Assembly: GCA_011032825.1 (NCBI GenBank)
Contig: JAADJZ010000015.1
Location: 1-64,000 of the forward strand
Direction: 5' to 3'
Length of the DNA stretch: 64,000 nucleotides
DNA from: Massariosphaeria phaeospora
Taxonomy: Eukaryota; Ascomycota; Dothideomycetes; Pleosporales
In this document: positions 56,657-64,000 of the stretch, in pieces
Position numbering within the stretch: the first letter of the stretch is position 1
Layout of the letters: each line of letters opens with the position of its first letter
The notes under the pieces: model-generated
What the model was told of the DNA's origin: nothing
Seen by the model: the letters and a program-made list of their open reading frames with translations, nothing else
Databases searched by the model: none
Made by a program: the position numbers and the translations under genes

Positions 56657-57696
56657 ATGCATCTCCACACCCTTCTCACCGCTCTCGTGTTCCTCGTGAC
56701 CTCGATCCTCGCCGTCCCCCTCGACCCCACCACCGACACCTCCCTCGCCGTGCCCACGGCCGCGCCCGATGTCGATATGGTCAATGACGCCAGCACGCTC
56801 CAAGCGAACCTAGACTGGGACTGCGGATGGCTGAAACTCCGGAACGGCAACCTCCACCAGCTCGCGGGCAGTGAGCAGGGCGGCTGCGTCAACCGCATGT
56901 CGGGCACCTTTTTCAACACCTATCTGCCCATCGCAGGCAAGGTGCATTACAGGTGTAGATGCGTCTTCTACAGGTGCGTCTGAAGTCATGCCCCGTGTGA
57001 CGTTGTAGGTGGTGCTGACGCGTGTGTATAGGGAGCCCTGCAATTCCGACAAGCCCTTCATCACCTGGCGCGGCTGGGACGGTGACGAGGCGCGTATATC
57101 GCCAGGGTTCGTCAAGGGTTACTGGTGCAAGGCACGTGAGTCGCACCTCGCCGCCCGCGTCGACGATACCTCCCTCGCCATGCCCACTTTCTCACCCGAC
57201 CTCGACACCTCCCTCGCCGTGCCTACCCTCTCACTCAACCTCGACGACACCTCCCTCGCCATGCCCACCCTCTCACCCGACCTCGACGACACCTCCCTCG
57301 CCGTGCCCACCAGCCTCGACATCGTCCAAGACGCCAACACGCTTGTGCCAAGCTGGGACTGCGGCTGGGTAAAACTCAAGAACGGCGCCCTCAAACAGCT
57401 GGCGGGCGACAAGCAGGGCGCTTGCATCCCCATTCTAGGCAACGAGACGCCAATCGCGGGCAAGGTGCATGACAAGTGCACATGCTTCTTCTACCTGTAA
57501 GTCGGAACTCCCCAGCGCTGCGTCATCGGCGTGGTCGCTGCGTATGTGACGTGACATGTGGGTGATGTGATGCTGACGCGCGTACAGAGAGCCATGTACT
57601 GCCAGCAAAGGCTACTTCGCGTGGCAGGGCTGGAACGGTGACGAGAAGAGGATTCAGGCGGCCAAAATCAAGGGCTATTGGTGCAGGGCCAAGTAG
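56657..57696 (+). CDS. Two-domain secreted cysteine-rich protein, 296 aa (three exons)
   Basis: Exons are 56657-56973, 57032-57496 and 57588-57696. The signal peptide 'MHLHTLLTALVFLVTSILA' is close to that of the 54910 gene. Unit 1 is 'WDCGWLKLRNGN', 'GGCVNRMS', 'RCRCVFY', intron, 'EPCNSDKPF', 'GYWCKAR'. Without a stop it runs into a linker of about four copies of a 14-15 residue repeat ('DDTSLAMPTLSPDL' type) and then unit 2: 'WDCGWVKLKNGA', 'GACIPI', 'KCTCFFY', intron, 'EPCTASKGYF', 'GYWCRAK'. Each unit keeps six Cys and the phase-2 intron. The second unit's leader repeat matches residues just after the signal peptide, so the gene arose by internal duplication. A donor-like gtgagt at 57136 could split the transcript, but the frame is open. 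Confidence 0.85.
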
Positions 57697-58978
57697 AAAG
57701 GTAGGCAGTCCAGCTCGGCTCGGCTGGCTCCACTCGGCTCGGTATGCTGCTGCCCCCTCGTTCTGCAAGATAGGTATGTTTGGATCCCCGCTCTCTTGGA
57801 CACGGAGCGTTTGACTGATGCGTGGCAGGCAGTGGTTGGCGACATGGTGGTCTGGTCCGGCTTGGCGAGCGTGCATGCAGTGCGGCCGTCCTACCGGACT
57901 CTCAGTGGACTCAGGTCTTCTATGTGATATGAGGCATGCATCTGCGTAGCAGATCTCTCAATCCATAAACAGATGATCGATATATATCTGAGCTAGCTAT
58001 CACTCTCAATCAAACAAGGTTCTTTCTATGCTACGCAAACCTGCAAAGTGATCGTGACCTGTGTTATGTTTCTTTACTATGTTGTGTTTACACTAGAGTA
58101 GTTTATAGCTGTAGGAAGTTGGAAGTTGGATATTACTTCGGCTAGGAGGCACGTACGGGCCTTGTTTTGTGTAGAGAAAATGCTAGGAACTATCTAAGAT
58201 ACGTAAAGTGCACTATCCTACACTCGGATCTACTAGCTAATACATTGTGTGTGCAAATGAGCTGATATCCTTAATGCGTATATTCGGCTCGGTGGTAGTA
58301 GCAATAGTATAGTAGTAGCGGTTGTGATATCGATTCTCTAGCTATCTTATTTAACATCTTAGAACACGTATTCGGCAGCGCTAGTCGCCAACCAATAAAC
58401 ACCTCCAACGGACAAGTTAATTTGAATTGATGAGTGATGAATTAACATATCCCACCGCCCAAATACCCATCCATCAATCGCGATCAAAATAAATCTCCCC
58501 TTATCCAGAATGTTCGGCCCTCTACATCAACGCCAGAGTGCCTGACGCAATAAATTCGAGAAAGAAACAGCTCAGCTTCCCCGCCCGCCACAGCCTCAGA
58601 GTCGCATACTCCAATGCAGCACCCATCCCATCTCCTCAACCTTGACCTCGAACCCCCAGCGCCACTGAGCTCCGAACCCCTCATGTCCAATGGCACTCCT
58701 ACCCAAACGTACGCCCAATATGCCAGAACGTGTCTACTCAGCAGCGGCTCGGTTCGGTTCGGTTCGGTTTGCTGTACCGCCTACCACCTCTTGCCTTTAC
58801 ACTCCAGTTCGGCGTACTACCAACCACGCAGAGTCCGTGTCAGCCAACTGAAATAGGCGGTAATTCTGGGTCACTCTGCACTCTACTCACCGCTAGAAAT
58901 AGCACGGCCACCCACATGCACCGCGCATCAATCTGATCTGAGCTGCACCTCTTTCGTCGCGCGCTCGAGCTTCGGCTC
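57697..58978. other. Intergenic region, no gene seen
   Basis: AT-rich DNA. Positions about 58490-58620 resemble 59770-59890 downstream of the next two genes, so a larger segment was duplicated. A cggtt pentamer run lies at 58746-58768. Confidence 0.45.
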
Positions 58979-59311
58979 TCATGCACTGCGCGATGCCGGT
59001 GCCGCCGAGTCGACGTACAGGCTCGAGAATTTGAGGGCGCCCGGCTGCCTCCTTGCTAGAGAGAGGTATGCGGTGGTGCCGCATTCGGGGGAGGCGGCGG
59101 TGCGCGATGGCGATGGCAGCGATCGCGCCGACGTCGTCGTGGTCTTAGTGAACTTGAGCAGCAGCTGCGGTGGCCTCGGACTCGAGCTCAGCGGCATCGG
59201 CGCTGACGATATCAATGTTGATGGCGTTTGTGACGGGCACGGGCACGGGAACGGCTGCGACAGCCGTGGTGGCTAGGATAAGGGAGAGGAGAGGAGAGGA
59301 GTAAGACGCAT
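58979..59311 (-). pseudogene. Broken copy of the minus-strand two-domain secreted-protein gene
   Basis: The minus strand starts 'MRLTPLLSS' at 59311, but a one-base shift in a CT run leads to a stop. In the next frame the signal continues 'LSLILATTAVAA' with a Pro/Val repeat, 'INIDIVSADAAE'. A second shift later gives 'ECGTTAYLS' and 'GALKFSSLYVDS', which line up with 'VCGIVSSRW' and 'GAVRYEDLHSSD' of the gene at 61025. The CxC block and exon 2 are not recognisable. At least two frameshifts and a 3' truncation make it non-functional. Confidence 0.6.
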
Positions 59312-59986
59312 AGTTGAGTTGGATTGGGTAGGTGGAGGATTGATGAGATGAGAGGGATGCTGGAGGTAAGGATGGAATGGATATAAAGTAAAGGTAACTG
59401 TTAGTAGGAGAGAGGATGATAGTGGAGAAGAGAAGAGAAGATATGGGGTTAGGAAGAGGTTGGAAGCATAGAAGACTGCTGGTGAGGCAAGTGTGAGGAC
59501 AAGGATAGTGAGTGAGTGAGTGAGTTGGGCAAAGGAAGCGGTCGAGAGGAGTGAGTGAGGTATACGGCGTTCAAGATGCGGAGTTGAGTTGGGAAGGACA
59601 AGTAAAACGAAATGCATCATCTATCCCACGCTCAGCATTACCGTTAAAAGGACTATATGCACAGCTCAGCTCACATATCTCATGCCTATGATAGTGGTTC
59701 TAATGAGTACGAGTTTGTAATCTATGAATTAATGTGATCCTACCGCCTAGATTCCAAACAATTCACTGAGATAACAGGGAGATCCGCTCATATCCAAAAT
59801 ATTTGACACTCTACCTCCAACGCCAAGGTAAGTCGATGAGCGAGAGAAAGCAGCAGCTTCACCGCCACAGCCTCGCACTTGGACAGATTCCCAGCTGTCC
59901 GACCGAGATGTCCAGCACATCGAGCCGAGACAACCACGGACAAGTCTCTGCGTCTGCCTCATGGCTTGCCCGAAGTATCCAGGTAT
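59312..59986. other. Intergenic spacer, no gene seen
   Basis: A TATA-like gatataaag (about 59379) and a gagt tetramer run (59508-59524) lie in the old promoter of the broken copy. Positions 59770-59890 resemble 58490-58620. Confidence 0.4.
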
Positions 59987-61025
59987 CTAAATGCGCCAGC
60001 ACTGATACCCCACCGTAGTAGGGACACGCCACGTGCTGAAGCCCACGACCGGACTAGTGTTGTGCTTCTTGCTGTTGCAGTCAAACGAGCTAAGCACCGG
60101 GCCGCCAAGTTAGCAAATTGAAACAGAAGAAGACGAATAGCTCGCGCGCCAGGATGCGGAAAAGCTCTTACCCGTAGAAGTTGCAGGCGCACTTGGTCCA
60201 GACCCGGACTGTTGTTGAGCCGTACAGCAGGTTGTTGCATATGGCACCTTGTACCGGTACGAAATTCTCAAATTTGATGGAGCCGTTGCCCCACTTGGAG
60301 TAGGCGACGCCGCAGTATTCCGAGTCGGCTGCTCCTGCCGTTGCGGTGCCGTCGAAGATGTCGTTGACCTCGGCATCATCCAGCTGGACAATGTCGACTT
60401 GTTGAGCGTCGTTGGCCTCGGGAGCGTTGGCCTCAGCAGCATTGACGACCTCACGAGTACCTTCCACCGCCCGCGCCGCCGTGTTACGACGCGGCCTGCA
60501 GCGATACCCGACCGTCTGAGGGACACGCCAGGTGCTGTGGCCAAGAATCGGGATCGAGGTCCACTGCTGGCTCTGGCAGTCGCGCGAGCTAGCGAAATCA
60601 GCAAATTGAAACGAAGAAGGCGATTTGGTCCACCCGCAGGGTTTCGTCAGCACTCACCCGTAGAAATAGCAGAAGCATTGGCTGTTGACTTGGACGGTGA
60701 CCGTGCTCCACTCCAGGCTCCTGCACTCGCCGGGATCGCTCGAATGTAGATCCTCGTAACGGACCGCGCCGTTGTTGTTCCACCTGCTGGAGACAATGCC
60801 GCATACGATCGAGTTGGCGGATTCTGTCGTTTGGGTGCCGTCGGCGATGTCGTTGGCGATGGTGGAATCGTCCAGCCGGATAATGTCGACCTGTTGAGCG
60901 TCCTTGGCCTCGGGACCGTTGACCCCAACAGCATTGGCGACGTCCTGAGGACCCTCGACCGGCGCCGCCATGACCACGAAGCCCGCCGTAGCCAGCACGA
61001 GCGAGAGGAGAGTGGCAAGACGCAT
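59987..61025 (-). CDS. Two-domain secreted cysteine-rich protein, 295 aa (three exons)
   Basis: Exons on the minus strand are 61025-60658, 60588-60172 and 60089-59987. The signal is 'MRLATLLSLVLATAGFVVMA', followed by 'AKDAQQVDIIRLDD'. Unit 1 is 'VCGIVSSRWNNN', 'GECRSLE', 'QCFCYFY', intron, 'RDCQSQQWTS', 'GYRCRPR'. A linker with a copy of the same pro-region ('ANDAQQVDIVQLDD') leads to unit 2: 'YCGVAYSKWGNG', 'AICNNLL', 'KCACNFY', intron, 'FDCNSKKH', 'GYQCWRI'. Both introns (69 and 82 bp) are phase 2 in the same codon. The layout mirrors the gene at 56657, yet the sequences are only distantly related and the linker differs. A tatata element lies about 120 bp upstream. Confidence 0.87.
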
Positions 61026-61596
61026 GATGGCAGCGACTGGCTGGTGAAGTGGGTAGGAGAAGATGCTGCAGGGAAGAATATACAGTAAAGATGGCAGGTT
61101 GGAGGAGGTAGAAAGAGGAAGATGGAAGGCAAGTAGAGGGTGAATATATAGTCGACGGGGAGAGAAGCGGTGGGGGTGCGGAGGAGGGTGGGTGAGTGAA
61201 TGAGTGAGTGAGTGGGTGAGTGGGCGAGGGCGGGGCGGGCGGCGGTCGCGGCTTCCCCTAAGTGCCAGCAGCTTCTTCACCGCTTGTCGGAACTCGGAAG
61301 CGGCCGCCGGAACTCGGAAGCCGAAATCGAGGGAAAGCGACGAGGGCACAAAAGGAAGGAAGCGGAATAGGCCCATGCGAGTATGGAAGCACTGGCATTA
61401 GGGCATTAGACGACTGCGAATGTAACTACCTGCACCTGCGCATGTATCGACCAGAAGATCTCCCGAATATCCCCAGCCCCGACGCCTTTCCTCACCCCTC
61501 TGCCCGGCCGTTCTTGCCCATCATTACACCCGTGTACATCCCCCTGTAAAGCACAAACATGTCACCGCCAGCGGCGCCAGCAGGCAACCGCCCACC
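61026..61596. promoter_or_regulatory. Promoter of the 61025 gene and spacer
   Basis: A TATA-like gaatatatagtc (about 61142-61153) is set for transcription to the left. A gagt run lies at 61197-61222. No gene is seen. Confidence 0.5.
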
Positions 61597-62057
61597 TCAC
61601 TCCTTGGAGCAGCGATACGCCTTCGGCTTGGAAGCCTCGAAGACCCACTCCTGCTGCATCGGACCCGACACCGGCAGAGCCGCCACTGCCTTCACACACG
61701 CGTCCTTGGATCTGTCACGTGTTAGCTGCTGCGAGTCAAGGTTGCATGTGGAAAGATAGGTACTCACTCGTAGAAGTTGCACGTGCAAGCCTTCTCGATG
61801 CGGTAGCGACTAGCTTGGTGCGTGGCATTGGAGAACTCGAAAGTGTTGCAGTCCTCGGCGGGGTACACGCCGTAGATGAAGGCATCGGCGGGGTTGAAGC
61901 GGACGTAGCCGCATCGACTGTCCGACACAGCGCGGGGCTCGGCTGGTGCGAGGATGTTGACGGACTGGGTGAGGTCGGTAGGCTCATTGATGATGGGAGC
62001 AGCAGCAGCGAAGGTGCTGGCCGAGATCACAGTAGCGAGAAGCTTGAAGAAGTGCAT
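61597..62057 (-). CDS. Small secreted cysteine-rich protein, 134 aa (two exons), family member
   Basis: Exons on the minus strand are 62057-61768 and 61711-61597. The signal peptide 'MHFFKLLATVISASTFAAAA' is followed by a short pro-region. The mature part is 'SRCGYVRFNPAD', 'EDCNTFE', 'ACTCNFY', a 56 bp intron in phase 2, then 'DACVKAVA' and the final 'AYRCSKE'. Six Cys in the family order. A TATA-like cttataaag (about 62184-62193) lies about 130 bp upstream. It is secreted by prediction; the function is unknown. Its nearest relative in the window by layout is the first unit of the 61025 gene. Confidence 0.85.
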
Positions 62058-64000
62058 GATTGCGGGAGCTTGGTGGTTGAACGGTGCGGTGTGCGTGGGA
62101 TGAGTACTGGGATGGAAGAGAAGATCGATGTGATGGATGAGAGAGGATGGAAAAGAGGAGGGAGAGAGCGGAGGCAGCTGAACTTATAAAGGACGGGAGG
62201 AAAGCGAGGGGGATTTGCACGTGAAGTCGGAAGTCGGAGTCGGAGCCGAAGGCCGACGTGGGATGGGAAGGAGCGATGAAGCAAGAAGTTTTTCTCGTGC
62301 CAATGAGGTGCCTTGCAATGGAAGTCACTGGATCTGTCCGAGTGCTCCAAACCGAAGAAGAAGGCGGTCTTTATATCCAGCATCTGGGCGATTAACTCCC
62401 ACCTGCGTCTTATGCATCAGCATCATCGACTTCTCTTCCGACGTGGCGAGAGATCCACGCGTCAGGTTAGCGTAGTGTGCAACTGTGCGACTGTGATCAA
62501 GAGCATGGTCGAGCCAATGAAGCTCTGAGGGCTTTGGCTATGGGGCCTATACAGAACCACAACGCTATAGGCTTCATGACGTGGCTGGTAGTCTCTTGCG
62601 AGATGCAATACTTAGACTCGGCCATGCTGGCCGACAGGCGAACGGACAATCCGATATCCCCTCTACTCAAACAGGGCTGCACTAGGCCGACGTTACTCAC
62701 CGCTGGTTTTCCCGTCCCCAGTGCTTTCCGGAAGATTTACAATCGAATCACTAGACTCAGAAGACTGCCTGTGTACGCTGATGGGTCGCGTGCGAACTGT
62801 ATAAGGGGTGGCAGCTGTGTCGCGGGCCGATCGACGATACCCCGTAAACAGAGCTAGATCCAGGGCACAAGGGCTTGTCACCCCAGACTAACATGTATGC
62901 GTCATTGCAACGGCGAATCTCGTTGAAGAGCGGTGAGCAAACATCAGTATGCCCTGAACGGCGCGAGAGTCAGACGATGCTCATGCAGTCCTGGTAACAT
63001 GGCCTCGGTTTCTCGGGACTTACAGCCAGAGGTGCGCTATTGATGTCAAACCTGTAGATGATCAAGGTGTAAGTACTGGAGTTTGGATGTTAGCGTCCGC
63101 GTGTAATTGGAAAGGACGCTCACCGACAAAAGGTACGTCGCCGAATAAGAGCCTAGGAATCCATGGTAGAAACTGTTTGCCTGTTTTCGTAAGTAGCACG
63201 AGGGTAGCATTTCCTGCGCCATGCTAGAGGGCTAACTCCTCCTTAACAATGCTATGTATTGACTGCCGGTCATATGCACCAAGATGTACCCTTTCACAGA
63301 TGTTAGTAATCTAGGATCGGGAGACCAGTGAAGGCAAGAATAGCGTAGTGTGGCCTTGTGTATCTCTTTGTATTGGATACGACGACTCCAAAGCGAGCCA
63401 GGTGGATGGAGAAATGAGCATCCAGGAGGGGAACTAAGCAAGCGCGAAACACGCAAGCCGAAGATACAACTCATGTGACATTAGCTCTTTATGAGACTAA
63501 ACAGAAAGTACATAGAGAAAGTGAAGCGGAAGGAGGATGTGTAGGAGGTGCGTCGCGTAAACAACGCTAGTGCTCAGAGCCCAGGTTTTCAGTCGTCGCA
63601 ACTGTCTGTAACAAGATTAATGGAAAAGCTGAATGGAATATAGAACGTGAACTTACCATCATCGCGTAGGAAACGATTCCCTCCTTAGCAGGCTACTCCA
63701 GACAGCTTAATTCCTCCGTCTTCCATGGTCTATTCATGTAGCGTTAACCTCAGACACAATGTATTCCCTTGACATCCGAATTCCACGTCCCCAGGAAGCT
63801 TTCCCGACTCCCCGAAAGGGACAGCGGTCACTGCGGCGCAAATCGGTACAAGGCAAAGCAACCTCATCGCCGATCCATTGCCAAAGCCCCATGGACTTAT
63901 CTTCCAGCAATAGCCCGCACCGTTGTGCCGACGGGCTTCATCCAACCGTCATCGTCCCCTGAGACGAATGAAGCGTGAGTGAAGCGCGCGCTCTGCCAGA
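62058..64000. other. Right-end region without a firm gene; possible spliced fragment at 63560-63960 (minus)
   Basis: No domain-bearing frame was found. On the minus strand near 63655-63606 there is a good intron (gtaagt ... ttacag). The joined exons give 'EGIVSYAMM' plus 'TVATTENLGSEH' and a stop at about 63570, which looks like the end of a real protein that I do not recognise. An upstream in-frame TAG at about 63690 and no clear preceding exon leave it uncertain. Confidence 0.3.

Overview
This window is nuclear DNA of a filamentous ascomycete (Pezizomycotina; a Dothideomycete is my guess). The evidence is the many 46-120 nt GT-AG introns with CTAAC/CTGAC-like branch sites, the compact gene spacing, the fungal gene set, and an AT-rich island in which transposons are riddled with C-to-T/G-to-A changes typical of repeat-induced point mutation (RIP). 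No tRNA, rRNA or CRISPR array was seen.

Layout. 1-8.0 kb is a RIP-degraded transposon nest: a minus-strand OrsD-domain remnant, the C-terminal part of a pogo/Fot1-like transposase, and a TA-flanked 4.77 kb pogo-like element that is itself interrupted by a younger 2.14 kb pogo-like element. 8.4-13.8 kb carries a zinc phospholipase C-like protein (minus), a small unknown protein, and a metzincin protease joined to three H-type lectin repeats. 14.6-23.6 kb holds an Erg26-like SDR, an ABM-like protein, elongin C (three exons), a second SDR, UBA2 (five exons), queuosine-nucleotide hydrolase QNG1 (four exons) and a broken GNAT gene. 24.4-28.7 kb is a hybrid histidine kinase split from its receiver domain by a 316 bp MITE-like insertion. 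29.3-31.5 kb is a ThrE/Prm10-type membrane protein. 32.2-34.3 kb has two small secreted cysteine-rich proteins. 34.5-37.6 kb is an ankyrin/CorA-like gene with at least five disabling lesions. 39.4-51.6 kb is mostly housekeeping: a GOOX-type FAD oxidase, a DUF423/TMEM256 protein, PRMT5, PRP43, RPA43 and IMP4.

53.0-62.1 kb is the most interesting part: a cluster of five intact and two broken genes for small secreted cysteine-rich proteins. They share a CxC-x-F-Y motif, a phase-2 intron in the codon of the fourth residue after the second Cys of CxC, and a C-terminal aromatic-x-Cys. Two of them, on opposite strands, have each become a two-domain protein by internal duplication of the whole unit, intron included. 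A further member at 33.5 kb has the intron in exactly the same place. I take this to be a fast-evolving secreted protein family (candidate effectors or antimicrobial proteins); the function is inference.

The genes here are mostly independent, as usual in fungi. Divergent pairs that share short promoters are ELC1/SDR, UBA2/QNG1 and PRMT5/PRP43. Exon joins were worked out by hand from splice signals, reading phase and family conservation.
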